NCBI GenBank assembly: GCA_963849635.1
Contig: CAWKIA010000008.1
Location: 58,122 to 122,121, forward strand
Reading direction: 5' to 3'
Source: CAVRUD01 sp963849635
GTDB taxonomy: Bacteria > Chloroflexota > Chloroflexia > Thermomicrobiales > UBA6265
Length of the DNA: 64,000 bases
Shown: in pieces, positions 17,429 to 28,285 of the stretch
Layout of the letters: every line of letters starts with the position of its first letter
Numbering within the stretch: the stretch's first letter is position 1
The notes under the pieces: model-generated
What the model was told of the DNA's origin: nothing
The model's database searches: none
The model's input: only the letters and a program-made list of their open reading frames with translations
Program-made: the position numbers and the translations under genes

Positions 17429-17512
17429 TGCTCACGATCTCAAGAGAGCTAGAACTAAAGAACTGATCGATCACCAGTGAACCCGGCAGAATCCCGGGAG
17501 AGGAGGGGTACT

Positions 17513-18379
17513 GTGCGCCTGTCCGGTATCGTTCTTGGCACCATGCTCGTTGCCCTCAACATCGTGCACGCACTTGCATCGACGCCAACGGCGGCACCGG
17601 CGCTCTCCCTCGTCGCTATTGGGGACTCCATACCCTTCGCTGGCTTCTGTACGGAATGCGAGGACGCGTTCGTTGATGACTACGCGCTTCGCCTGGAAGG
17701 TGCGCATCGGCGAGAGGTTGAAGTCATCAATCGGTCGCGCAACGACGGGGCGCAGTTGAACCAAATCGCGGATCAAGTCGAGACTGAGAGAGTGCTGCGC
17801 GAACAACTCTCGTCCGCGGACATCGTCATCATCTCAGCTGGGATCAACGATGGCCCGCCTTGGGGGCCAGAGCACCAATGTGGGTCCGAAACGAGTTCGT
17901 CTGACAGGGAAATCATTGACCAGATTCTTTCGTACACAGAGGACTGCCTGGATGATGCGGTGGCCGAGCGTGAAGACGACTTCCGTCGGCTTTTCACGTC
18001 GGTCGATGCGTTGGTCCCCGATGGCTCACCGGTGCTCGTTGTCAACGCATACAACTGGTGGACTGGCTATCCTGTACTCGCAGCGGTTGCAACCACGGAC
18101 GAACTCGCGCAGATTGATCGCATGGTCGCCTACTTCCTCGATGGCTGGAACGAGCAGGAATGCGCTCTGGCCAACGAACGTGGGTTTATCTGTGTCGATG
18201 TCTACCATGCCTTCAATGGACCGGATGGCATGTTGCCGGCAGGTGACTTGCTCGAACTTGATTACTCGCACCCGTCCAAGAAGGGCAATGCGCTCATCGC
18301 CGATCTCTTGATGGAGATTGGTGTGTTCGGTGGTCCCTCAGCTACGCCCACATTGGAAGAAGCGTCCCCCGTATCTTGA
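17513..18379 (+). CDS. Secreted SGNH/GDSL hydrolase
   Basis: An SGNH-fold esterase of 288 residues: block I VAIGDSIPFAG (Ser39), Asn in block III VIISAGINDGPPWG, and the catalytic Asp/His pair in DYSHPSKKGN near the C-terminus. A signal peptide covers residues 1-24 (LSGIVLGTMLVALNIVHALA). Start GTG 17513 is chosen because AGGAGGGG (17501-17508) sits just upstream. Such enzymes remove acyl groups from lipids or polysaccharides; the substrate is unknown. Pairs of Cys (FCTECEDAF) suggest extracytoplasmic disulfides. Confidence 0.85.
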   Translation: MRLSGIVLGTMLVALNIVHALASTPTAAPALSLVAIGDSIPFAGFCTECEDAFVDDYALRLEGAHRREVEVINRSRNDGAQLNQIADQVETERVLREQLSSADIVIISAGINDGPPWGPEHQCGSETSSSDREIIDQILSYTEDCLDDAVAEREDDFRRLFTSVDALVPDGSPVLVVNAYNWWTGYPVLAAVATTDELAQIDRMVAYFLDGWNEQECALANERGFICVDVYHAFNGPDGMLPAGDLLELDYSHPSKKGNALIADLLMEIGVFGGPSATPTLEEASPVS

Positions 18380-18552
18380 ACCATTGTGGCGACCGCGCTC
18401 TGAGGAAGTCCTGATCGGGGGATCTTCCGGGTGGGCGCACATCACTCGTGTTAGGGCCACCGTTTGGCGGCGCAGAGGGCAAGCTGGGTGCGATCCCGGA
18501 GTCCTAGCCGTCTTCCGTTTTGGAAACGCTAGAGATTCCGTCTGCGCGTGGA

Positions 18553-18590
18553 GCGGACGGCGCCGGCTCCATCGAGTCGGCGCCGTCCGC
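18553..18590. terminator. 13-bp GC stem between convergent genes
   Basis: Arms GCGGACGGCGCCG (18553-18565) and CGGCGCCGTCCGC (18578-18590) lie between the SGNH hydrolase gene and the oppositely oriented M28 peptidase, a likely bidirectional terminator. Confidence 0.6.
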
Positions 18591-18605
18591 TTCGGCGTCG
18601 CGGAT

Positions 18606-20396
18606 CTAGAGGGTTGCGGCGCGGGCGGTTTCGGCGGCCTGGATCAGTGCCCAGACGACGCGGTTCTGGCCACGGGTCAGGGAAGCGCGGAGGACGCCGC
18701 GCTTGGCCGGGTCGTCCTTGGACTGGGCGGCCTGGAGGGCCGGGGCCAGGTCAGGCAGGGGCGGGACGGTCAGGGCCGGGTCGTGATGGAAGGCTTCGGC
18801 GCGGCTGTAGTTGACGGGGATCAGGATGCGGCCGAGGCGAAGTTGGGCGTTGTTGGCCTTGATGGAGTCAGGGGTGCCGGTTTCGAGGTCGGCGGGGATG
18901 GAGGCGTAGAAGGCGTCGAGGGCCTTGTCGAGGTCGCCCAGGGCGCCGTAGGTCAGGCCGAAGTCGAAGACGCCTTCGGCGGCGGCCTGGTACTTGTCGA
19001 GGGTGGCGCGGAACTCGGCCGTGGTCGCGCGGAAGTTGAAGGGGGCGACCGGGGCGTTGACGACGCGCAGGACGGAGGCGGCGTACATCTTGATGTCGCG
19101 GACGAGAAGGTCCTTGTCGAGGATATGGATGAGGTCGTCCTCGGTGTGCCATTCGATGTTGGCGCCGCAGCCTCCCACGGGGTAGTACTTCTTCTCGGCC
19201 TTGGCCTCTTCCGACATGGTCGAGGAGAGCATGTAGAAGCCGGTGAGGCCGATGCCGTTGAAGGAGTAGTCGCCGGCACGGGGCGGGCGAGACGGCTCCG
19301 GGGTGATGCCGGTGGTATCGGTGATGGTGTTCGTGATGAAGTCGAAGGCCTCGGTCAGGGCGGAGAGGTCGTTGTAGGTGGTGGCCCAGCGGCAGCCGGG
19401 CGAGTCGCAGTTGACCTGGGCGAGGCAGTTCTGGGCGAGATCGATGCCGAACTCGTCGGCGAACCAGGTCGAACCGGCGTAACGGCCGTGGGAGTGGCCA
19501 GACCACCAGGCGGCCTTGAGGGAGCGCTTCAGGGAGCCGCGGTTCTCGTTGAAGACGCGGGCGACCTCGGCGATGGTGGCGTCGCCGGTGATGTTGTCGC
19601 CGGCGCCGTAGTGCCAGCCGTCAAGGTGGCCGTGGAGCAGGACGTATTTTTCCGGCTCGACGGTGCCTTTGACGTCAGCGACCAGGACCGGGATCGTCCG
19701 CCACTTGGTTTCGAGGGTGGTGGAGAGGGCGATCGATCCGCCGGCCTTGGCGTGCTCGATCAGCTCCAGGCCGGAGGGGTTGTTGACGGCGATCGCGGGG
19801 ATGGTCGGCTGGTCGCCCTGGTTGTCGAGGTCGGGCGTGCCCCAGATGGAGGTGCAGATGCCCTCGTGGATGTTCTGGCCGGGGTTGACGAATACTCCCG
19901 CCAGGGCACCGCCCTTCATGAGGTCCTTGACCTTGCCAGGGGCGGCCATGCCCTCGGTGATGACGATCTTGCCCGCAATCGAGCGCTCTTGCAGGTTCAC
20001 GCCGGAGCTGAAGATGTCGCCAGCCTTGTACCCCGCGCCGGCGAGTCCGGGGATGTAGACGAGCTCGCCTTCGATCTCCTGCCCGTCCGTGTTCAGGGAC
20101 ATGGCGACCGTCTTGGCGCGGAAGCTCTTGCCGTCGGGACCGAGGGTGCGGACGGTTGCCGCGAGGGGGTGGGAGATGAAGCACTCGGGCTCGTGCAGCG
20201 TGTAGGGGATGCCCCAGGCGTCGAGCTTGGCGGTGATCATGTTGAAGGCGGAGCGCTCTTCGTCCGTTCCCGACAGGCGGACGGTCGTCAGCATCTCTTC
20301 GACGAGGCCCCAGGGCTCGTCGATCGAGACGGCGTCGAGGATCGCGGCCTCAGCCGTCTTGTCGGTGTAGGACGTGAGGGTTTTCAGGTCAGCCAC
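18606..20396 (-). CDS. M28-family aminopeptidase with PA domain
   Basis: A 596-residue metallopeptidase without a visible signal peptide. A protease-associated insert lies around residues 115-215 (GKIVITEGMAAPGKVKDL), and the zinc core is HGHLDGWHYGAGDNITG (about 250) with later ligands in EWHTEDDLIHIL. The residue pair normally EE reads SGHSHGRYAGS, which is unusual: the general-base Glu seems replaced. It ends the operon after the peptide permeases and CapA, fitting breakdown of imported peptides. A 3' remnant of a second copy lies at 17290-17428. Confidence 0.85.
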   Translation of the reverse strand: MADLKTLTSYTDKTAEAAILDAVSIDEPWGLVEEMLTTVRLSGTDEERSAFNMITAKLDAWGIPYTLHEPECFISHPLAATVRTLGPDGKSFRAKTVAMSLNTDGQEIEGELVYIPGLAGAGYKAGDIFSSGVNLQERSIAGKIVITEGMAAPGKVKDLMKGGALAGVFVNPGQNIHEGICTSIWGTPDLDNQGDQPTIPAIAVNNPSGLELIEHAKAGGSIALSTTLETKWRTIPVLVADVKGTVEPEKYVLLHGHLDGWHYGAGDNITGDATIAEVARVFNENRGSLKRSLKAAWWSGHSHGRYAGSTWFADEFGIDLAQNCLAQVNCDSPGCRWATTYNDLSALTEAFDFITNTITDTTGITPEPSRPPRAGDYSFNGIGLTGFYMLSSTMSEEAKAEKKYYPVGGCGANIEWHTEDDLIHILDKDLLVRDIKMYAASVLRVVNAPVAPFNFRATTAEFRATLDKYQAAAEGVFDFGLTYGALGDLDKALDAFYASIPADLETGTPDSIKANNAQLRLGRILIPVNYSRAEAFHHDPALTVPPLPDLAPALQAAQSKDDPAKRGVLRASLTRGQNRVVWALIQAAETARAATL

Positions 20397-20502
20397 GAGT
20401 TCTTCTCCCGTTTCTGTCGTGAGCGTTGCGGATAGTCCGTGATCGCAACTGATATGTTGGGTCGATATGCTGTAAGCGGTGCGTGGCGATTGCGAGCATG
20501 AC

Positions 20503-21552
20503 CTAGGACCGGGCGAGCGTCGCCAGGTCGCCGGTGATGCGCACCGGGTCGCTGAAGGGTTTGGACATCGATTGCAGTTTTTCTAGGACGGCGGTCGCCT
20601 GGGCGCCGTCGACGAGTTCAGGGAAGCCGTCGGTGTCGAGGAGGAGGGGGACGAGGGTCCAGGTGCCCTCGTCGAGTTCGTATTCGGCGATGACCGACTC
20701 CGGCTCCATGAAGGCGCGCGCGCCCTCGAACAGGTAGTTGCCGAGGCTGTAGAAGATCGGTTTTTCACGATACATCTCCACCGGGTGTAGCGAATGCGAA
20801 TGGTGACCGCAGATGACGTCCGCGCCGGCATCGATGAGGGCGCGACCGAGGGCTTGCTGGTAAGTGGCGAGGAGACCCTGGTAGGGCGAGAGCCAGTAGC
20901 CGGGGACGCCCCAGTGGATCATGACGACGACGAGGTCAACTTCTTTTGAGAGGGCCTGGATGCACTCCTCGGCGGCGGTCTGGTCTTTGGGATTGGCCCA
21001 TGACCGGACGACCGGAACCGTTCCGGGTTGCTCAACGAGCAGATTGGCGTCGATCTCAAATGAGAAGCCGACGCGGATCGGGGCGATTCCCGGCTTGCCA
21101 ACTCCGGCGTCTGATTCCACCGGGAGGGTACAGGCGAAGCTGAGCATGCCGATCGTGGTATCGCCGGCGGTGAGGATCGCCGGGCGGAGGGCGCTGTCGA
21201 GGTCGGGGCCGGCGCCGGAGTAGGCGAGGCCGGCGGCGGCAACAGTGGTGAGGGTGTCGGCGAGGGCGTCCGGGCCGTAGTCCATCATGTGGTTGTTGGC
21301 CAGGGAGACCGCGTGGATGCCCATGCCGGTGACGCCGCGGATGACGTCGGGGTGCGACCGGAGGTTGGAGTGTTTGGGGACCCTGTAGCCGCGGGTCGAG
21401 AGGGGCATCTCCAGGTTGGCAACTATTGCGTCGTTGGAGCGGAGGCGATCGGTTGCGGCGGCGAATCCGGGCGATCTTGACGCGAAGGTTTCGGCCTTGG
21501 TCGTCGCCAGCATCACGTCGCCCACGAGGGCGAGTTTGCGGGTTGCCGTCAC
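20503..21552 (-). CDS. CapA-family metallophosphatase-like protein
   Basis: A PGA_cap (CapA) fold: GDVMLATT at residues 11-18, NLEMPLS, HAVSLANNHMMDYG, VMIHWG and CGHHSHSLHPVE hold the metal ligands. CapA proteins are best known in poly-gamma-glutamate export or anchoring, but many stand-alone copies are of unknown function. No PgsB/C genes are present. GTG 21552 is chosen because GGAAGGA lies 8 bases upstream. It sits between the permease genes and the M28 peptidase, suggesting work on a peptide or wall-derived substrate. No signal peptide is seen. Confidence 0.85.
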   Translation of the reverse strand: MTATRKLALVGDVMLATTKAETFASRSPGFAAATDRLRSNDAIVANLEMPLSTRGYRVPKHSNLRSHPDVIRGVTGMGIHAVSLANNHMMDYGPDALADTLTTVAAAGLAYSGAGPDLDSALRPAILTAGDTTIGMLSFACTLPVESDAGVGKPGIAPIRVGFSFEIDANLLVEQPGTVPVVRSWANPKDQTAAEECIQALSKEVDLVVVMIHWGVPGYWLSPYQGLLATYQQALGRALIDAGADVICGHHSHSLHPVEMYREKPIFYSLGNYLFEGARAFMEPESVIAEYELDEGTWTLVPLLLDTDGFPELVDGAQATAVLEKLQSMSKPFSDPVRITGDLATLARS

Positions 21553-21603
21553 GCGAGTTGTCCTTCCTTTCTTAACAGCGGCACGGGCGCGCAATTGGAT
21601 CGA

Positions 21604-22503
21604 TCAGTTTTTGAGGTGCGGATCGAGGGCGTCGCGCAGGGCGTCGCCCAGGAAGTTGAAGGCGAGGACGGAGATGAAGATGAGGACGCCGGGGTAGACG
21701 GGGAGCATCGGGTTGTTCCAGAGGTAGGCCTGGGAGTTGCTCAGCATGTTGCCCCAGCTCGCGTCCGGCGGGCGGATGCCGACGCCGAGGTAGCTGAGGG
21801 CGGATTCGAGGAGGATGGCGTTGGCAATGCCGAGCGTGGCGGCGACGATGATGGACGGGACCGCGTGGGGAACGATGTGGCGGGCGAGGATCCGTCCCGA
21901 GGAGACCCCGATCGAGCGGGCGGCGATCACGAACTCCTGCCCCTTGATCCGGATCACCTCGCTGCGGACGATGCGGGCGATGGCCATCCAGGAGCTGAGG
22001 CCGATCACGAGGATCAGATTGCGGACCGAGGAGCCGAAGACGGCGACGACGATCAGGATCAGGAAGAAGTACGGGATGGAGAGCATGCCGTCTGTGATGC
22101 GCATCAAGAATGTGTCGACGAGGCCGCCGAAGAACCCGGCCAGGCTGCCGATCACGACGCCGATCGCCAGGCCGATCGCCATCGCGACGAAGCCGACCGA
22201 CATCGAGATGCGGGCGCCGTAGAGGAGGCGGGAGAGCTCATCGCGCCCGTTCTCGTCGGTGCCCAGCCAGTGATCCGATGAGGGGCGCTCGTGGCTCCGG
22301 AAGATACTCACCTCGTTCGGGTCGTGGGGGGCGATGACGGGGGCGAGCACGGCGGACAGGGCGAGGGCGATCAGGATCACCGCCGAGACCATGGCGATGT
22401 GGTTGGAGCGAAAGCGTCGCCAGGCGAACGCGGCGAACGAGCGCCGCGGCGGAGTGCGCGCTGGCGCCAGGGACCCTTGGACCGGTAGTGCGGATTCGGT
22501 CAT
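21604..22503 (-). CDS. Oligopeptide ABC transporter permease, DppC/OppC type
   Basis: A 299-residue inner-membrane permease with the DppC-type N-terminal segment (MVSAVILIALALSAVLAP), the extracytoplasmic motif HWLGTDENGRDELSRL, and the cytoplasmic EAA loop around ARSIGVSSGRILARHIVP that contacts the ATPase. AAGGAGGGG sits right before its ATG, 10 bases after the DppB stop. It forms a heterodimer with the DppB-type subunit. No cognate ATPase gene is present, so a shared one must be used. Confidence 0.93.
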   Translation of the reverse strand: MTESALPVQGSLAPARTPPRRSFAAFAWRRFRSNHIAMVSAVILIALALSAVLAPVIAPHDPNEVSIFRSHERPSSDHWLGTDENGRDELSRLLYGARISMSVGFVAMAIGLAIGVVIGSLAGFFGGLVDTFLMRITDGMLSIPYFFLILIVVAVFGSSVRNLILVIGLSSWMAIARIVRSEVIRIKGQEFVIAARSIGVSSGRILARHIVPHAVPSIIVAATLGIANAILLESALSYLGVGIRPPDASWGNMLSNSQAYLWNNPMLPVYPGVLIFISVLAFNFLGDALRDALDPHLKN

Positions 22504-22512
22504 GGCCCCTCC

Positions 22513-23460
<948 letters not shown>

Positions 23461-23483
23461 GAACCCTACCCCTACCTTCCCGT

Positions 23484-23546
23484 GGCGTCAGGCGTCAGGC
23501 GTCAGGGAAGCGATCGTCGTTCTCCTGACGCCTGACGCCTGACGCC
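23484..23546. repeat. Heptad-repeat hairpin between binding-protein and permease genes
   Basis: Three tandem GGCGTCA units (23484-23504) and three tandem CCTGACG units (23524-23544) form perfect 23-base inverted arms (23484-23506 and 23524-23546) around a 17-base loop. Such intercistronic hairpins often protect the upstream transporter message so that binding protein exceeds permease. The seven-base tandem design recurs at 45173-45246 and 55090/56528. Confidence 0.8.
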
Positions 23547-23549
23547 TGG

Positions 23550-25189
<1,640 letters not shown>

Positions 25190-25369
25190 GGCGATCACTC
25201 CTGCGGGCTGGGGGTGGACCATGCGATGTGGTGGTGGGCACCTGACCACGCGTCGTCTGGGCCGGCCCCTAAAGTCGAGTGCATCTCCAGTGGACGTTTA
25301 GACCCTGGTACCCCGCCCGAACCGGGCGCGACTGTTGGAGCATCTTCGCTGATGTCTCAAGCGCCCAGC

Positions 25370-25378
25370 ATCATATCA
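25370..25378 (-). promoter_or_regulatory. Extended -10 box upstream of the peptide-transport operon
   Basis: Minus-strand TGA-TATGAT (25370-25378) repeats exactly the extended -10 of the promoter at 3108-3116, including the flanking CTGATATGATG. It lies about 180 bases before the binding-protein start. No good -35 is seen at 16-18 bases, so it is a weak call. Confidence 0.35.
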
Positions 25379-25415
25379 GATGGGTGGTGGGAACGTTTAC
25401 CGCCCAACCAAGAAA

Positions 25416-25448
25416 GTCCGCGCCGCCAGCACTGCTGGCGGCGCGGAC
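25416..25448 (-). terminator. Rho-independent terminator of the TSP3-repeat gene
   Basis: Perfect 15-base arms (25416-25430 and 25434-25448) around a 3-base loop, followed on the minus strand by TTTCTT. It lies 40 bases past the stop of the minus-strand surface-protein gene. Confidence 0.8.
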
Positions 25449-25487
25449 CCTGCAATCGCGATCGGAGACGGGGCCTTTGTCTGGCGA

Positions 25488-26960
25488 CTATCGGATGGGG
25501 TCGCAGGCGGATGGGCGGCTAGCGCGTCGCCCGGCGGGCGGCCAGCGTTCCCCCGCGACCGCGACGCCGACGCCTGCAAGCATCAGCAGGATCGTCGCGT
25601 CGATGGGAGATCCCTCCTGAGGTGATCCGCCACCGGTGTTCGGTAGGGCGGTCACGGCAGTCGCGCCGTTGTCGGTGGTTTCGATGTCGGCCGCGTCACT
25701 CGGCTCGGGGCCGGCCTGGACGGCGGGGAAAGAGCTCGCGTCGTAGGGATCGGTGCCCGCGTTGGTCTCGGTTGCATCACCGGCTCCATCGCCGTCGGAG
25801 TCGTCGGCGTCGCTTGGACCGGCGGAGGGGCCGCCGTCAGGGCCAGCCTGGACGGAGGGGAAACTGCTTGGGTCGAGGGGATCGGTTCCGGCGTAGACCT
25901 CGTCGAAGTCGGAGGCGCCTTCGCCATCGGTGTCGGCGGAGTACGGATCGGTGCCGTAGATATCGGATTCCTCTGTGTCGGTGAGGCTATCGGCGTCGCT
26001 GTCTTCCTGGCCCGGGTCCGGTCCGGCCTGCATCGCGGGGAAGATCGCGGCATCGAGCGGGTCAGATCCGGCCCAAATCTCGTCGTAGTCGGCTGCCCCG
26101 TCGCCGTCGGTGTCGGCCACATTCGGGTCGGTGCCGTAGATGTTGATCTCGTCGAGGTCGCTCACCTGATCGTCGTCGGCATCGCCGCCATCGACGGTCT
26201 CGCCTGGCTCGGGGCCGGCCTGGACGGATGGGAAGGAACTGGCGTCGTAGGGATCAGTTCCGGCGTTGGTCTCGGTCGCGTCGCCCGCGCCGTCCCCGTC
26301 AGAGTCGTCGGCATCGCTGGGTCCGGCCGAAGGACCACCGTCAGGACCGGCCTGGACGGTAGGGAAGGAGCTCGCGTCGAGGGGATCGGAGCCGAACGCG
26401 GCCTCGGCGGAATCCGAGGCGCCGTCGCCGTCCGAGTCCGGGCCGGAGTCCGGCACGTACAGGGCGTAGAGGTCCGTTTCCGGTGATTCGTCCGTCAAGC
26501 TGGCATACCACCCGAATTCCGACCCGCCGCCCTCGCCTGCACCGGGAACGATGTTCCACAGCTGGTAGCCATCCGGGATCGCCAGGCCAGTGACGTCGAC
26601 GTGGTAGTCGGTTAGCGGCACGGCGACGGGATCTTGCCAGTGGAGGAGGCCGTGGATGTTGACCGAGTCGTCCATGGTCAAGGTGGTGGAGCCGTCCCAG
26701 GAGGAGAGGCTGACCGCACCGGGGTCGATCGGATCGCACTCGGCGACATAGTTCTCGCTCGCCTCAGGAGAGCTGCAGACACGGGCCCCGAACACGAAGA
26801 TGCCGTTCGATCCAGCGGCCGACACATGGGCGGACGGCGAGATAGCGACGAGGGCCAACGAGGCAGCACCGAGCAGGCCACCAGCCAGGCGACACCGGGA
26901 GAGGAGCGATCGACGGGTCGCGGCGAGCGGCAGATGGGCGGATAGGGAAATGGACGACAT
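25488..26960 (-). CDS. Surface protein with thrombospondin type 3 repeats and LPxTG-like tail
   Basis: A 490-residue protein starting at ATG 26960 (AGGAG 8 bases upstream). A long signal peptide (LAGGLLGAASLALVAI...) precedes a beta domain (to about residue 165), then seven or so calcium-binding Asp-rich repeats of the kind DSDGDGAGDATETNAGTDPY. One block ending SSFPSVQAGP with its GPSDADDSDGDGAGD neighbour occurs twice almost unchanged, showing recent duplication. The tail LPNTGGG plus the hydrophobic stretch ATILLMLAGVGVAVAG and basic residues fits a sortase sorting signal. No sortase gene is in the window. Confidence 0.82.
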   Translation of the reverse strand: MSSISLSAHLPLAATRRSLLSRCRLAGGLLGAASLALVAISPSAHVSAAGSNGIFVFGARVCSSPEASENYVAECDPIDPGAVSLSSWDGSTTLTMDDSVNIHGLLHWQDPVAVPLTDYHVDVTGLAIPDGYQLWNIVPGAGEGGGSEFGWYASLTDESPETDLYALYVPDSGPDSDGDGASDSAEAAFGSDPLDASSFPTVQAGPDGGPSAGPSDADDSDGDGAGDATETNAGTDPYDASSFPSVQAGPEPGETVDGGDADDDQVSDLDEINIYGTDPNVADTDGDGAADYDEIWAGSDPLDAAIFPAMQAGPDPGQEDSDADSLTDTEESDIYGTDPYSADTDGEGASDFDEVYAGTDPLDPSSFPSVQAGPDGGPSAGPSDADDSDGDGAGDATETNAGTDPYDASSFPAVQAGPEPSDAADIETTDNGATAVTALPNTGGGSPQEGSPIDATILLMLAGVGVAVAGERWPPAGRRASRPSACDPIR

Positions 26961-27390
26961 TGGGGGAGCTCCTCGAACGGCGATTAGGGAAGGGGGTGCG
27001 CCGCCGACCATCGGCGGAGGGATTGGGGGAAGCGGTCCGGCCGTACCGTTTCGACCACAACGCCAAGAATAGGGACTGCTCCTTTCTAGAGCATGGGGCC
27101 GATCACCCATTTGAGCGGATTGCGGTCACCCAGATCTGCGGCCCTCTCGACCCGATCACCCAATTCCTTAAGCATCAATTCGTTAAGCATCTGTCGCGTG
27201 GGCAACACTATGCGCCCATATCGTGCGTAGCACCTTCGGTCTTCGCTTTTCGGGCTGTGAAGATTTCGCCTGTACCGAAGACCATGCAGACCAAACCGGC
27301 ATCCGCTCCGCCGCAGTGGCCCCCCCGTAGTCCGTCCAGCATCATTCTTCGCAGCCCGTATCCCTCTCCGCCGCCGCTCAGTGTGAGCGA
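26961..27390. other. No recognisable gene
   Basis: About 430 bases upstream of the surface-protein gene. Short frames on both strands lack motifs. The surface-protein promoter should lie here, but no clear boxes are seen. Confidence 0.35.
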
Positions 27391-27543
27391 TCAGTAGGCC
27401 AGCTTCCGGGTCCTCAGCGCAACGGTTGCCGCGATCGAGAGCAGGAATCCTTCCCCGTAGAGGGCGACGGTTGCCGCCCCGACCCATCGGGCCTTGTTAA
27501 CCAGATTGCGCTTGTTCGCCTCGGTCGATGCCACCCGCTCCAT
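27391..27543 (-). CDS. Possible 50-residue membrane protein
   Basis: Starting at ATG 27543, the frame gives a polar N-terminus (MERVASTEANKRNLVNKARW) and one hydrophobic segment (VGAATVALYGEGFLLSIAA) ending in basic residues (RTRKLAY). The ribosome site is poor. It could be a real single-pass protein or chance. Confidence 0.3.
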   Translation of the reverse strand: MERVASTEANKRNLVNKARWVGAATVALYGEGFLLSIAATVALRTRKLAY

Positions 27544-27616
27544 CGCCACCCATCGCCGCAGTTCGTCGCCGGTGCAGATGAAACCGTCGATAATGACATG
27601 AGAATGAGGGGCCTGC

Positions 27617-27850
27617 ATGTGCCGATATCATCTTTGGGACGTGGAGACCAACAATCTGCTTGGTGATTACGAGACCGAGGAAGAGGCTCTGCGGTCGGTG
27701 AAGGAATTGCTCGACATCTTCGGTGTCGACTATGCGAAGGAGATCGTGCTCGGGGGGCGGGACGAGAACGACACCGTGCTGCCTCCGCTTGCTGGGATGG
27801 ACCTGATGAATCGGGCAATGGTCGTTGAATCTGTCGCACACATCAGTTAA
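27617..27850 (+). CDS. Small conserved-looking soluble protein, unknown
   Basis: A 77-residue protein with ATG 27617 and GAGGGG 5 bases upstream. It reads CRYHLWDVETNNLLGDYETE, EEALRSVKELLDIFGVDYAK and LPPLAGMDLMNRA, a compact alpha/beta pattern with normal codon use. Proteins of this look occur as stand-alone genes in Chloroflexota, to my recollection, without known function. Confidence 0.6.
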   Translation: MCRYHLWDVETNNLLGDYETEEEALRSVKELLDIFGVDYAKEIVLGGRDENDTVLPPLAGMDLMNRAMVVESVAHIS

Positions 27851-28135
27851 TACGATCGGTGCTTAATCGTTCAAAAGCTAGGCAGTTTGACCTTCCATCA
27901 AAAGACATACTCGGTCGCGGCTCCGTGGGAATTGACCCAGGGCTGGGCGTGACGAAGCCACTCCATCGCTGAGAACGCCAACGTCTGCGCGGTCGGGTCA
28001 AAATTGATCTTCTTAGTTTGCCCAAGAGACTGGCATTCTTGAGCTATCCGGCGAGCACGCGGAAACTTGGCCGATATTCGCTAAGAACCAACTTCTTTAC
28101 ACTGGAAAACTTGAAGAATGAGCCTCGAAATGGCG

Positions 28136-28164
28136 TTTACAGGGTCCTGGGAGTGTGGTACTGT
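28136..28164 (+). promoter_or_regulatory. Candidate promoter of the WxL-like gene cluster
   Basis: TTTACA (28136-28141), a 17-base spacer and TACTGT (28159-28164) lie about 120-150 bases before the first gene of the three-gene surface cluster, in otherwise less GC-rich DNA. The fit is moderate. Confidence 0.4.
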
Positions 28165-28285
28165 GACTGTACGTCAACACACCTGTTCCACTTGGGTCTC
28201 CACAACTTTTGACGCGCTTCTGACGCGCTGAACCCACGTCGATCGAGGCGGGCGTTGCTGTGGACGGCATCGCTTCGCGGGCGAC

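Noticed and set aside
18318..20435. Open plus-strand frame of about 700 codons antisense to the M28 peptidase
   Set aside because: It is Gly/Asp/Val-rich with no motif, signal or ribosome site and is the complement of a clearly conserved gene. High GC content with biased third positions leaves such antisense frames open.
23484..23546. CRISPR-like array
   Set aside because: Units are only 7 bases, tandem without spacers, and arranged as inverted arms; no cas genes. The same applies to 45173-45246 and 55090-55138.
26961..27110. N-terminal extension of the TSP3-repeat protein to 27110
   Set aside because: The added residues are Pro/Arg/Gly-rich and would bury the signal peptide; ATG 26960 has a good ribosome site.
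28018..28212. 64-codon plus-strand frame
   Set aside because: No ribosome site, no motif, and it overlaps the candidate promoter of the surface cluster.
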